A DNA stretch of 64,000 bases, taken from positions 231,037 to 295,036 of the forward strand of contig JANLHN010000003.1 in the NCBI GenBank assembly GCA_024654505.1. Direction: 5' to 3'. The notes below the pieces were generated by a model. That model worked only from the letters and a program-made list of their open reading frames with translations, ran no database searches and was not told the DNA's origin. The DNA comes from Nanobdellota archaeon. GTDB taxonomy: Archaea > Nanobdellota > Nanobdellia > Pacearchaeales > GW2011-AR1. Positions within the stretch are counted from its first letter, which is position 1. Each line of letters starts with the position of its first letter. Shown here piece by piece: positions 1 to 9,365 of the stretch. Position numbers and translations under genes: made by a program.

Positions 1-72
1 TTTTTATTTTTTTATTTTTTTGCCCTTTCTGGGCCTCCAAACATTTTTAATTAGGGGTTTCTTCTTTGTTTA

Positions 73-1329
73 ATGAAAACAAAGACATTTAGTCCAGGTG
101 ATTTGGTCAGCCTTAGAACGAAAGATAAGTCTTGGCAGGGACATGTTCTGGAATCTTATGACCCTTCAGTGATATTATTGAAGTTGAAATCTGGTTATAA
201 TGTAGGTATTCGTGAGGGAGAGATTCTAGATGCAAGGGTTACTGAAACCGCTAAGGACATAAAAAAACCAGAGGTTGAACTTGTTAAAAAAAAGGGTCTT
301 AGGAATGTTGTAGTAATTATCACTGGGGGAACAATTTCTTCAAGACTTGATTCAAAAACTGGAGGGGTTATTGCAACAGATGTGGGGGAAATTTTAAAGA
401 TTGCTCCAAAGATTGGGGAAATTTGTAATATTGTAAAGATTGAATCCCCTTTTATGAAAATGTCTGAGGATATGGACCATAGGGATTGGAAAAAAATTGC
501 AGAAGTTTGTGAGGGGCATTTGAATGACTCTTCAATTGATGGTTTAATAATTACCCATGGAACAGACACTTTACACTATGCCTCTGCAGCTCTTGCATTT
601 TTTTTAGGAAGGCTAAATAAGCCTGTGGCGTTGACATATTCTCAGAGGTCAATTGACAGAGGGTCGACAGATGCTTCTTTAAATTTAATTTGTGCTGCAA
701 AATATGCTGTTTCAGATATCGCAGAAGTTGCTTTGGTAGGCCATAAAAATTCTGATGACAATATTTGTTTGGCAATGCCTGCAACAAAGGTTAGAAAGAT
801 GCACACTTCTAGGAGAGATGCTTTTAAAATTGTTAATGGGGAGGCTATTGCCGAGATTTCATCTGAGAAGTTTAAAATAAATAGAGAGTTTAATGCCCGA
901 GATAATTCTAAAAAAGTTAAATTAGACGTAAGATATTTTGAAAAAGTGGCCCTTATTAAAGTTCATCCAGGGCAGGACCCATCAATACTAGAGTATTATG
1001 AAAAACTAGGGTACAAGGGGATTATTTTAGAAGTTACGGGTCTTGGACATGTTCCTGGGAAGATGTCTCAAAATAATTGGTTACCTAAAATAAAAAGAAT
1101 AATAGATGGAGGAATTGTTGTTTGCGCAACTCCCCAAACTATATTTGGCAGACTTAATCTAAATGTTTATTCTTCTGGTCGAGACCTTCAAAAGACAGGA
1201 ATTGTTTTTTTAGGGGACATGTTATCTGAAACAGCCCTAGTTAAGTTGGGGTGGGTTCTTGGACATAAAAAATGGAATCATCAAGAGAAAATGTTGGAGA
1301 ATGTGGCTGGGGAAGTTTCTAAATGTTAA
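73..1329 (+). CDS. gatD: Glu-tRNA(Gln) amidotransferase subunit D (archaeal GatD, asparaginase-like)
   Basis: 418 aa; asparaginase-type motifs VVIITGGTISSR and IITHGTDTLHYASAAL; N-terminal GatD-like domain; gatE lies downstream. Confidence 0.93.
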   Translation: MKTKTFSPGDLVSLRTKDKSWQGHVLESYDPSVILLKLKSGYNVGIREGEILDARVTETAKDIKKPEVELVKKKGLRNVVVIITGGTISSRLDSKTGGVIATDVGEILKIAPKIGEICNIVKIESPFMKMSEDMDHRDWKKIAEVCEGHLNDSSIDGLIITHGTDTLHYASAALAFFLGRLNKPVALTYSQRSIDRGSTDASLNLICAAKYAVSDIAEVALVGHKNSDDNICLAMPATKVRKMHTSRRDAFKIVNGEAIAEISSEKFKINREFNARDNSKKVKLDVRYFEKVALIKVHPGQDPSILEYYEKLGYKGIILEVTGLGHVPGKMSQNNWLPKIKRIIDGGIVVCATPQTIFGRLNLNVYSSGRDLQKTGIVFLGDMLSETALVKLGWVLGHKKWNHQEKMLENVAGEVSKC

Positions 1330-1330
1330 A

Positions 1331-1364
1331 TCTCCAAACATTTGAAGTTTGAAATGCTTGGAGA
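1331..1364. terminator. stem-loop just after gatD
   Basis: TCTCCAA-A-CATTT...AAATG-C-TTGGAGA inverted repeat immediately 3' of the gatD stop. Confidence 0.45.
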
Positions 1365-1413
1365 CCTAAGAAGAGTAAATAAAAATCCTCTATAAATTAA
1401 AGAGGAAGTAAAA

Positions 1414-1683
1414 TTATTTATTTAATTTCCAAGAAATTGGATACTTTTGAGCTACAAGATTGTATACAAATATTACTATAAGCGTCAATAGATATACAAT
1501 AATTCCTCCAACAAGTGGAATAATCACTAAAGATTGTAATGGGTTTGGAATGCCCAAACTAGGTTGAAGCTCTGGCAATCTTGAAACGACTATTGTTTGT
1601 AAAAGGCCTGTTACTAAATACATTACCAAGGCTATCGCTCCTGCAAAAATTGCAGATGTATAATTAATTCTTTTTAATTCCAT
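1414..1683 (-). CDS. small membrane protein (hypothetical)
   Basis: 89 aa with two hydrophobic helices; TATA-like upstream region. Confidence 0.6.
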   Translation of the reverse strand: MELKRINYTSAIFAGAIALVMYLVTGLLQTIVVSRLPELQPSLGIPNPLQSLVIIPLVGGIIVYLLTLIVIFVYNLVAQKYPISWKLNK

Positions 1684-1743
1684 AATCTACCTCGATTTAG
1701 TTATATTAGGGAGGAAGAAAGAATATTTAAAGCTATTGAATTT

Positions 1744-3177
1744 TTGAGAGATATGGTGCATGATTATAATAAATTGGGGTTAAAAGCAGGGCTAGAGATT
1801 CATCAACAATTGAATACCTCCAAGCTTTTTTGTGAATGTCCCTCCTTACTTAGAAATGATGAACCAAGTTATGAAGTTGAAAGAAAGTTGAATCCGGTTG
1901 TTGGAGAAATTGGAGAAATTGATGTTGCGGCGGCTTACGAAGAATCTAGACATAAGACTTTTGTTTATCAAGTTTACGATACTAATTGTTTAGTTGAACT
2001 CGATGAAGAACCACCTCACGAGATTAATAGGGATGCCTTGAGGATTGCCTTACAAATTTGTGAATTATTAAATTGTGAAATCTTTCCAGTTTCTCAAGTT
2101 ATGAGAAAAACAGTAATTGATGGTTCAAATACCTCTGGTTTTCAGAGAACGGTTATGATTGCTCATGATGGATATGTTGAAGTTGGGGGAAAGAAAATAA
2201 GTATTGATGCGGTTATGCTTGAGGAAGATTCTGCTCGACCAGTTTCTAGAGAAAATAACAAGGTGGTTTACAAGTTAGATAGGCTTGGAATTCCTTTAGT
2301 TGAGATTGCTACTGGCCCTCATATGCACACTCCTGAAGAAATTAAGGCTGTTGCTTTAAAGATTGGTGAAATTTTGAGAGCCTGTGATGTGAAAAGGGGA
2401 ATTGGAACTATTCGACAAGATGTTAACATCTCAATTAAAGGGAGTAAGAGAGTTGAGATAAAGGGTTTTCAAGATACTCGGATGATGATTAAAACTATTG
2501 ATGAAGAGATTTCTCGGCAGAAAAAATGTGTTGAGGAGAAAAGTTGTAGGAGTGAGGTTAGGAATGCTTTGCCAAATGGAGAAAGTGAGTTCTTGAGACC
2601 AATGCCTGGAGCTGCAAGAATGTATCCGGAAACAGATGTTCCTCTGTTGAAGATTTCTAGGGAATTAACTGACGAAGTAAGAAGGAATCTTCCAAAACTT
2701 TCCTCAGAACATAAAAGTTACCTTGATGAGTTTGGACTGAATGATGAATTGGTTAAATTGATTTTAAAGGGAAATAAGGTTGAAGAGTTCAAAGCTCTTG
2801 CAGAAATTACTTCAAATTATGATTTGATTGTGAAATCCTTGACAATTTTTCCAAAAGAAATTGCCCGAAAGGAAAATAAAATTTTGAGGGAAGTTGAGGG
2901 GATATTAAACCTAGATGTTTTAATAGAAGTTCTTGAAAATGTTGGAAAAAAGATTTCTGTAAATGATGTTAAAAATGTTCTTACAAAGATTGTTGAAGGA
3001 AAAGGTTTAGACGAAGCTTTAGAAAAGTCAGATATTAATTTGAAGGGAGAAATTGAAAAACTGATTAAGGAAAAGCCAGGACTTTCTGAAGGAGCTTATA
3101 TGGGATTGGTTATGGGAAAGTTTAAAGGAAAAGTTTCTGGTAAGGAAGTTATGGATGTTTTGAAGAGGGTTTTGTGA
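1744..3177 (+). CDS. gatE: Glu-tRNA(Gln) amidotransferase subunit E (GatE), short form
   Basis: GLEIHQQLNT, GIGTIRQDVNISI and MPGAARMYPETDVP motifs; 477 aa; a start at 1753 is also possible. Confidence 0.92.
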   Translation: MRDMVHDYNKLGLKAGLEIHQQLNTSKLFCECPSLLRNDEPSYEVERKLNPVVGEIGEIDVAAAYEESRHKTFVYQVYDTNCLVELDEEPPHEINRDALRIALQICELLNCEIFPVSQVMRKTVIDGSNTSGFQRTVMIAHDGYVEVGGKKISIDAVMLEEDSARPVSRENNKVVYKLDRLGIPLVEIATGPHMHTPEEIKAVALKIGEILRACDVKRGIGTIRQDVNISIKGSKRVEIKGFQDTRMMIKTIDEEISRQKKCVEEKSCRSEVRNALPNGESEFLRPMPGAARMYPETDVPLLKISRELTDEVRRNLPKLSSEHKSYLDEFGLNDELVKLILKGNKVEEFKALAEITSNYDLIVKSLTIFPKEIARKENKILREVEGILNLDVLIEVLENVGKKISVNDVKNVLTKIVEGKGLDEALEKSDINLKGEIEKLIKEKPGLSEGAYMGLVMGKFKGKVSGKEVMDVLKRVL

Positions 3178-3182
3178 TAATT

Positions 3183-3464
3183 CTAATACACAACTACTGC
3201 TGGAAAAAGAAGAGATAACAAAAAGAAGAATATGATTATTATTCCAAGGCTAATTAATATTATTTTGGTTTTGCTCAAAGCTAATTTTCTGTTATTCTTA
3301 TAATTATATAAAATGCCCATAACAATAATTCCAAATATTAATGAAATAATAAGATGAGGAGTTAAGAATCTTAATTCCGTTCCAAAAATTGTGAAATAGG
3401 GACTTCGTGGCCCAAAACATCCAACTATGTCCTTACATCCTTGATGATATTCTATAAGGCCCAT
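3183..3464 (-). CDS. hypothetical membrane protein
   Basis: 93 aa with several hydrophobic stretches. Confidence 0.5.
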   Translation of the reverse strand: MGLIEYHQGCKDIVGCFGPRSPYFTIFGTELRFLTPHLIISLIFGIIVMGILYNYKNNRKLALSKTKIILISLGIIIIFFFLLSLLFPAVVVY

Positions 3465-3524
3465 AGTATCAATTATAATTTTTAATATATAAAACTTGTT
3501 ATAATTTTAATTACACTTAAAGTC

Positions 3525-3686
3525 TTATTTTATCATCCCGGAGATTCCCCAAGCAATTAGTGCTGCGAGAACTGCAGAGACTATTGCTACAACAACCCAA
3601 GAGCTCGAACCCGAAACTGCTCCAAGAGCTCCACCGATAGCGGCGGCGATTATTGCGATTAAAACACTTCTGTTTGTTGGTTTCAT
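3525..3686 (-). CDS. small hydrophobic protein MKPTNRSVLIAIIAAAIGGALGAVSGSSSWVVVAIVSAVLAALIAWGISGMIK
   Basis: 53-aa ORF read manually, below the ORF-track cutoff; two Ala/Gly-rich TM segments. Confidence 0.55.
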   Translation of the reverse strand: MKPTNRSVLIAIIAAAIGGALGAVSGSSSWVVVAIVSAVLAALIAWGISGMIK

Positions 3687-3721
3687 TATTTGGGGAAGGA
3701 ATTCTCATTAATAAGTCTTTC

Positions 3722-4027
3722 TTATTGACTTTCGTTTTTTTGATAATACTGTATTGCAAACCGGTTTGGATTTCCATTGACTATCGCCAGATACCCAAAG
3801 GCTCCTTCTCTTGGAATATGTCGTCTTGCAAAACTATCTATAATTCCTCTTGGACTGCGGCACCCCGGATATATCCTTCCCTCAACTAGACCTCTAGGAC
3901 TTTCTATAGCCCTAACAGAGATTCTATTACCCGTAGTGGCGTCTACAAAACCTCCATCTTGTCGCAGGTTTAATTTCCTCAAATCTTCCCCAAGACCCCT
4001 CAAATTTTCCCCAAGATCATCACTCAT
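3722..4027 (-). CDS. hypothetical protein
   Basis: 101-aa ORF; competes with the opposite-strand ORFs 3653..3889 and 3777..4055, which have less protein-like composition. Confidence 0.45.
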   Translation of the reverse strand: MSDDLGENLRGLGEDLRKLNLRQDGGFVDATTGNRISVRAIESPRGLVEGRIYPGCRSPRGIIDSFARRHIPREGAFGYLAIVNGNPNRFAIQYYQKNESQ

Positions 4028-4089
4028 AAATCTCTCAAACCTCTTTTCTTTATAAATTAATAAGAGTTAGAAAGTATATTATGGAGTAT

Positions 4090-4413
4090 CTATTTTCTTG
4101 GAATAATATGTAGGTGTAGATGTGGGATAACTTGACCTGCTTCTTTGAGATTGTTCATAACCAAGTTAAATGCTTTTGTTGAAGTTTCTTTTTGAATCTT
4201 TTTCGTTGCTAACTTGGTGGTTTCTAAGAATTCTTGATAATTCTCTTTTGGAAGATTTAGGAATGTTTCGCAATGTTTTTTTGGAATAACTAATGAATGA
4301 TCTTTTGTTTCTGGATTTGCATCTTTTATAACAATAAAGTTTTTACTTTCAAAGACTTTTTCGCTTGAAATTTCTCCCTGAATTATTTTGCAGAATACAC
4401 AGTCTTTTTCCAT
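4090..4413 (-). CDS. HIT-family protein
   Basis: CVFCKIIQGEISSEKVFE; C-terminal HLHLHIIPRK histidine triad. Confidence 0.93.
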   Translation of the reverse strand: MEKDCVFCKIIQGEISSEKVFESKNFIVIKDANPETKDHSLVIPKKHCETFLNLPKENYQEFLETTKLATKKIQKETSTKAFNLVMNNLKEAGQVIPHLHLHIIPRK

Positions 4414-4463
4414 ACTTGTCGAAGAAAAATAGAATTTAAATAGTTTGAGTTCGGGAGAGTTTT

Positions 4464-4868
4464 ATGGCAGAAGGGAAATATATTGTAGCATCGGGCCCAG
4501 TGATTGTAGAAGATGGAAAGCTTCTTGTAGCGAAGGATACTAAAGACGATTTTTATAAACTTCCTGGAGGAACTGTTAAAGAGGGAGAATCTCTTGAAGC
4601 CGGATGTAAAAGAAGGGCTAGAGAAGAAGTAAATGCGGAAGTTGAAATTATTCGTCCGTTATTACCAAACATACTCTATGAAAACCCAACAACCAAAGAG
4701 AAAATGACCATAATTTTAATAAATTATGAATCAAAACTTTTAAACAAAGATGAGTTAAAACCCCTTCCACCAACTACTGATTTAAAATGGGTTTCAATTG
4801 AGGATATTAAAAATGGTTTGGGGAATGTTTCTCCAAATGTTAGAGAAATGGTGGAGAAGAATTTTTGA
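4464..4868 (+). CDS. NUDIX hydrolase
   Basis: Nudix box GGTVKEGESLEAGCKRRAREEVNAEV. Confidence 0.9.
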   Translation: MAEGKYIVASGPVIVEDGKLLVAKDTKDDFYKLPGGTVKEGESLEAGCKRRAREEVNAEVEIIRPLLPNILYENPTTKEKMTIILINYESKLLNKDELKPLPPTTDLKWVSIEDIKNGLGNVSPNVREMVEKNF

Positions 4869-5896
4869 AGATGGTAAAGGCAACGTTTGAACAAGCTAGA
4901 GAATTTCTGGACGAGATAACATCTAAAGAAAAGGTGGGAGTCATTCATGATGTAGATACAGATGGAATGTCTTCAGCTGTTTTGATGACAGATTATTTAT
5001 CTAAAAAGGGGATTAAATGGAAAAATTTTTGTTTTTATAGAGGAATTAGTACATTTAAGGACTTTGATTTGGGTGGATTTGATAAGTTTATTATTCTTGA
5101 TTTGGGAACGACCCTTTTCTTAGAAGAGATAGGCTTGTTAAATGGAAGACCAACAGTTTACATTGACCACCACCAAGTGTTAGATAAAAATCTGGGAAGT
5201 CATATTCTTGAGTATAAAACTTCTGGAGGGATTTGCACTGCTCGTTCAGTTTTTGAGATGGTTGGGGGGAAGAAATGGTTGGCAATAGTTGGAATAATAT
5301 CTGATGCTGGAGATAAATATCTAGAAAATAATAAGATAATAAAAGATTTTTTTGAAAAGAAAAATTGGAATCAAAAAGATATTGAAGAAAAGTATATCTG
5401 GAAATATGGAAGTCTTTTGATGTATTTTGACAAGGATTTTCAGAAGGCTTTTGAGATATTCCAAAAATTAAAAAATCTCGAAGATATTTTAAAGTATAAA
5501 GAATTTTGGGGCCCGGTTGAAGAAGAAAAAGAAATTTTAATTAAAGAGTATTATAACAAACATGAGAAATTGGGTCCTGCCAATTACTTTTATTTCGAGC
5601 CACATTTTAATGTTAAGTCTATTATCATAAATCGAATAAGTTTCTCAAGTGACCCAGATGAAGTTTTTGTGTTTGCTATGCCAAAAGGAGAGAATAGAAT
5701 TAGTGTTAGTACAAGGTGTCAGGGTGATAGTTATAATATGGACGAGTTGGTGAAGGCTGGAATTGTAGGACTTCATGATTCTGGAGGAGGGGGTCATCCT
5801 AATGCCTCTTCATGCTTCTTTATAACAAAAGACCTCCAAAAATTCAAGGAAAATGTTTTAAAATTCTTTGGGTCTCATAAAAAAGTTGGTTCTTGA
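4865..5896 (+). CDS. DHH-family phosphoesterase (RecJ-like)
   Basis: HDVDTDGMSSAVL, YIDHHQ, HDSGGGGHPNASSC motifs. Confidence 0.88.
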   Translation: MKMVKATFEQAREFLDEITSKEKVGVIHDVDTDGMSSAVLMTDYLSKKGIKWKNFCFYRGISTFKDFDLGGFDKFIILDLGTTLFLEEIGLLNGRPTVYIDHHQVLDKNLGSHILEYKTSGGICTARSVFEMVGGKKWLAIVGIISDAGDKYLENNKIIKDFFEKKNWNQKDIEEKYIWKYGSLLMYFDKDFQKAFEIFQKLKNLEDILKYKEFWGPVEEEKEILIKEYYNKHEKLGPANYFYFEPHFNVKSIIINRISFSSDPDEVFVFAMPKGENRISVSTRCQGDSYNMDELVKAGIVGLHDSGGGGHPNASSCFFITKDLQKFKENVLKFFGSHKKVGS

Positions 5897-5983
5897 TGTA
5901 ATTATTTACTACATATATATTTTTAAAGATGGAGTCCCATTCTAATTATCACTTACTGAAAGGAGGTTAAAAGAAAAAATAAA

Positions 5984-7063
5984 ATGCCATTAGATTTTGC
6001 AAAAGAGGCTATAGAAAAGCACGAAACCAATAGTATTAACTTTGATGATTTAAGAGCTGGAAAGGCTAACATTAAGGTTTTTGGTATGGGTGGATGTGGA
6101 TGTAACATGGCTACTTGGCTCTTTAATAAAGGTATCAATGGTGCGACAATTTATGGTGTTAATACCGACGCACTACACCTGTCTATTACAAAGGCTGACG
6201 AGAAGCTCCTTATTGGTAAGGAGTTAACAAGAGGTCTTGGATGTGGTGGTTACCCTAGGAAAGGACGTGAGGCTGCTAAGGAATCTCTTACTGACCTGAA
6301 GAAAGCTGTTTCGAATTCGGATATGGTTTTCGTTCTGGCTGGTTTGGGAGGTGGATCTGGTACAGGTTCCATTCCTGTTGTAGCTCAGTTAGCTAAAGAA
6401 GTTGGTGCGGTTGTTATCGCAGTTGTTACAATGCCATTTGAAGCTGAAAAAGCTAGGATTGACAAAGCAGAGTTTGGTCTCCAAGAACTTAGGGAGGCTG
6501 TGGATACTGTAATTGTTTTAGACAATAATCGTTTAGTAGATATTGCAGGACAATTACCTATGGAACAGGCTTTCGCTGTTGCGAACGAACTTGTTGCTAC
6601 AATGATTAAAGGTATTGTTGAAACAATCACCTTGCCATCTCTTATTAATCTTGACTATGCAGACGTTTCTGCAATCATGAAGAATGGAGATGTTGCCGTT
6701 ATTGGTATTGGTGAAGATAATTCCAATGCTAGAGTCGATGCAGCAGTTCAGCAAGCACTAACACATCCCTTATTGGATGTTGATTATCGTGGAGCAACAG
6801 GTGCGCTTGTCCATATTACTTGCGGTCCAGATTTAAAACTTGAAGAGTTTGATACTATCGGTAGATTAGTTACTGAGAATTTGTCCCCAGAGGCACAAGT
6901 TATTATTGGTGCTAGAGTTAACAAAGAATTCCAAGGAAGAGTTAGAGTCATTACAATTATGACAGGAGTTAAATCCCCTTACATTTTAGGGAAGAGCTCC
7001 GGACGATTTCAGGAAGAATCAAGAATTAGTGTTAACGACCTCGGCCTAGACGATTTAAGTTAA
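5984..7063 (+). CDS. ftsZ: cell division protein FtsZ
   Basis: Tubulin/FtsZ signature GLGGGSGTGSIPVVAQ; N-terminal IKVFGMGGCGCNMATWL; SD-like AGGAGGT upstream. Confidence 0.95.
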   Translation: MPLDFAKEAIEKHETNSINFDDLRAGKANIKVFGMGGCGCNMATWLFNKGINGATIYGVNTDALHLSITKADEKLLIGKELTRGLGCGGYPRKGREAAKESLTDLKKAVSNSDMVFVLAGLGGGSGTGSIPVVAQLAKEVGAVVIAVVTMPFEAEKARIDKAEFGLQELREAVDTVIVLDNNRLVDIAGQLPMEQAFAVANELVATMIKGIVETITLPSLINLDYADVSAIMKNGDVAVIGIGEDNSNARVDAAVQQALTHPLLDVDYRGATGALVHITCGPDLKLEEFDTIGRLVTENLSPEAQVIIGARVNKEFQGRVRVITIMTGVKSPYILGKSSGRFQEESRISVNDLGLDDLS

Positions 7064-7094
7064 ACCAAAAGATTATTTTATTTTATTTTTTATT

Positions 7095-7120
7095 ACCTCT
7101 CCTTTTTATTGGGGAGAGGT
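7095..7120. terminator. stem-loop between convergent ftsZ and the HNH gene
   Basis: ACCTCTCC-N-GGAGAGGT perfect 8-bp stem in a T-rich context. Confidence 0.55.
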
Positions 7121-7126
7121 GAGTCA

Positions 7127-7702
7127 TTATTTCTTTCCAATCCACATCTTGTCTTTATTAGTCATTTGGTTGTATTCTTCACAGAGTTTGTATTCTTTCC
7201 AATAATCACTGTATTTTTTGCACATGTGGTCATAAACTTTTTTTACCTCAAAGGCGTTTTTCTCGTCAAATAATAGATGGTCTTCGTGACAGAGAGCAAC
7301 TGCTTCTTTTGCATAGTTAATCTTCGTTCTCCTAAATGGGACTATGTGGGCAAACTCTAATTTTCCCCTTTTGCCACAGACCGCACACTTCTCCTCTTCT
7401 CTTTTTAAGACCTTGTTCTTTTCGTCCCTCAACTTATCTTTCCTTTGTGTCTTTGTTAATTCCTCTGTCTCATTCGCCCACTCCTCAACCCTCTCTTCAC
7501 TTATTAATCCTAATCGGAATAATTTCATTGCTATTGCTTTTGGAGACCTTGTAACTTTGTTTCTAAATCCTGGAGTGCCGTCTATTAAGGCATTTAAGTG
7601 GTCAGCAATTTCGTCCATGCTTTTCTCTTCATTAAACAGTTTTATGAGGAGGTCTGTTTGTTCTCTACTCCACTTCATAGGCATTATATTCCCATATTTC
7701 AT
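7127..7702 (-). CDS. HNH-type endonuclease-like protein with N-terminal Myb/SANT-like helix-turn-helix
   Basis: CAVCGKRGKLEFAHIVPFRR...ALCHEDHLLFDEKN HNH/Zn pattern; N-terminal WSREQTDLLIKLFNEEKSMDEIADHL. Confidence 0.65.
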   Translation of the reverse strand: MKYGNIMPMKWSREQTDLLIKLFNEEKSMDEIADHLNALIDGTPGFRNKVTRSPKAIAMKLFRLGLISEERVEEWANETEELTKTQRKDKLRDEKNKVLKREEEKCAVCGKRGKLEFAHIVPFRRTKINYAKEAVALCHEDHLLFDEKNAFEVKKVYDHMCKKYSDYWKEYKLCEEYNQMTNKDKMWIGKK

Positions 7703-7844
7703 ACTTTTGTAAGGAGGTAGTTAGTTTTAAGATTATCGCTCGCATCCAGACAAGTCCGAGATGCTCGCTTTGAAGAGAACATTAAGTAACGTCTTTAACT
7801 CATTGATAAATTGTTTAACTAAATAATTCTCTTTAGATTACTTA

Positions 7845-7857
7845 TGCGCGAAGCGCA
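7845..7857. repeat. TGCGC-GAA-GCGCA mini-hairpin
   Basis: Perfect 5-bp stem with GAA triloop; contains GCGAAGC. Confidence 0.6.
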
Positions 7858-7873
7858 AATTATTTTTGTATTA

Positions 7874-7888
7874 ACGAGCGAAGCTCGT
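7874..7888. repeat. ACGAGC-GAA-GCTCGT mini-hairpin
   Basis: Perfect 6-bp stem with GAA triloop; contains GCGAAGC. Confidence 0.6.
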
Positions 7889-7895
7889 CTAAACA

Positions 7896-8462
7896 TCAAG
7901 AGGCATCTGCCCCAAGTTTTGTTTGTGGAGACATCAATTTGTTCTTCCACTTTTCAAAATAGAGTATGTTTTCTAAATCAATCTTTTTTCTTGGACTTGT
8001 TTTTGTTGCTGTTTCTAATCCTACTGGGAGTACTGCATCAATAGTAAGTTCATCAGGGATTTGAAGTGCCCTCTTTACTTGGTCCTCGACAAAATGTCCT
8101 ACCCATACAGAAGCGAGACCTAACTCCGTTGCTGCTAAAAGAAAATTTTCTATTGCTGCCCCTGCCTGGGTAGAGGTGTATCTTACTCCCCTGTCTCCAT
8201 AACTTCTAATAAGTTTTGATTCATCCGAAACAACTACAACAACATAGGGAGCTTTTGATATAAAACTTTGTTGACATGCTGCGGCAATTTCACTAATCTT
8301 TTTAGTATCCGAAACAAGAACAAACTTAGTTACAAATTGGTTACCTGCACTTGGAGCAAACCTTGCTGCATCGATTGCCTTGATAATTTTTCTCCAATCA
8401 GGTTTTTTATGATGATATTTTCTAATGCTCCTTCTTTCTTTTATTGCTGTCTTTAAGTCCAT
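7896..8462 (-). CDS. nitroreductase-family protein
   Basis: IKERRSIRKYHHKKPDWRKI, ARFAPSAGNQ, GAAIENFLLAATELGLASVWVG. Confidence 0.9.
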   Translation of the reverse strand: MDLKTAIKERRSIRKYHHKKPDWRKIIKAIDAARFAPSAGNQFVTKFVLVSDTKKISEIAAACQQSFISKAPYVVVVVSDESKLIRSYGDRGVRYTSTQAGAAIENFLLAATELGLASVWVGHFVEDQVKRALQIPDELTIDAVLPVGLETATKTSPRKKIDLENILYFEKWKNKLMSPQTKLGADAS

Positions 8463-8541
8463 ATTTGGATTAGGAAGGGGAAGTTTATAAAATTACCTAG
8501 AAATTTTATTCATGAAAAATCTAAGATTTTACTTTATAAAA

Positions 8542-9282
8542 TTATTGGGAAAAGACTTTTTGGTCAGTGTTTTTTGGAACCCTTAAATTTGTAAATCCGT
8601 GACTGAAAACATCAACTCCCTCTTCTACTAATCTACTCAAGATATAATCCATTTTTATGGGATGGAAGGAATCAATTCCCCCGGGCTCGTTCCCATTATC
8701 ATAGCCATAGTGCCTTCCTGAGGGGTCTGGTTTCCCAAAAGAACAACCATATAGATGTACTTCTTTTGCACCCATAACTAATGCAATTTGGGCGGCTACC
8801 CCAGATATAGTTCCTCCCCTACAAAATTTTTCTTGGCCTTTATGAATTTTCTGGTCCCAAAGTTCTGAATAGACAAAAACGCCATGAGGAACAGCTATTC
8901 TTGTAAAATCTGGGGAAAAACCAATATCTCCCCCCTTTTCTTCTTGATGAAAAACATTTTCTTCTAACTGACTAGCTAACACTGTTCTTTCAGATTCATC
9001 TGGGATAACTTGAGAGTCATAGGGCGCAACAAATGGGGCCAAAAGTCTTGAACGGCATGTTTCTCTTGAACCACCAAACCAGGCCCTCCAAGGAGACATT
9101 TTATCTCCACATACAAAATAATCTGCACCGTATTCTTTAATAGTATCACAAATAGACGCACCATTAACTGCAATGGCAACATCTTCTCTCCCATTATATA
9201 GCTGAATTGTTGGAGAGGAACCTAAAATTGCAATAGTTGCACCGTCATGAATTCCTCTAAAATCTTGAATATTTGTCTTCAT
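8542..9282 (-). CDS. hypothetical protein, possibly DUF115/MptE-like
   Basis: AIAVNGASICDTIKEYGADYFVCGD and MGAKEVHLYGCSFGK resemble DUF115-type proteins; family call is tentative. Confidence 0.5.
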   Translation of the reverse strand: MKTNIQDFRGIHDGATIAILGSSPTIQLYNGREDVAIAVNGASICDTIKEYGADYFVCGDKMSPWRAWFGGSRETCRSRLLAPFVAPYDSQVIPDESERTVLASQLEENVFHQEEKGGDIGFSPDFTRIAVPHGVFVYSELWDQKIHKGQEKFCRGGTISGVAAQIALVMGAKEVHLYGCSFGKPDPSGRHYGYDNGNEPGGIDSFHPIKMDYILSRLVEEGVDVFSHGFTNLRVPKNTDQKVFSQ

Positions 9283-9365
9283 CTTTCAAAACCCATAATG
9301 CCCTTTTTAAGTATTTGTATAATCTAACATAACAAAAAGAATTATTTGGAAAGAATCCAGCATTT

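Noticed and set aside
195-787. Minus-strand ORFs opposite gatD
   Set aside because: Antisense to a strongly conserved gene and lacking any motif.
33-1345. CTCCAAACATTT direct repeat on both sides of gatD as a sign of a mobile gene
   Set aside because: Only about 12 bp, one copy is part of a terminator-like stem, and gatD is a core gene.
3517-3777. Minus-strand 86-aa ORF
   Set aside because: Composition is unnatural (RNNRRRYRWSSWSSF); the alternative frame gives a clean 53-aa membrane protein.
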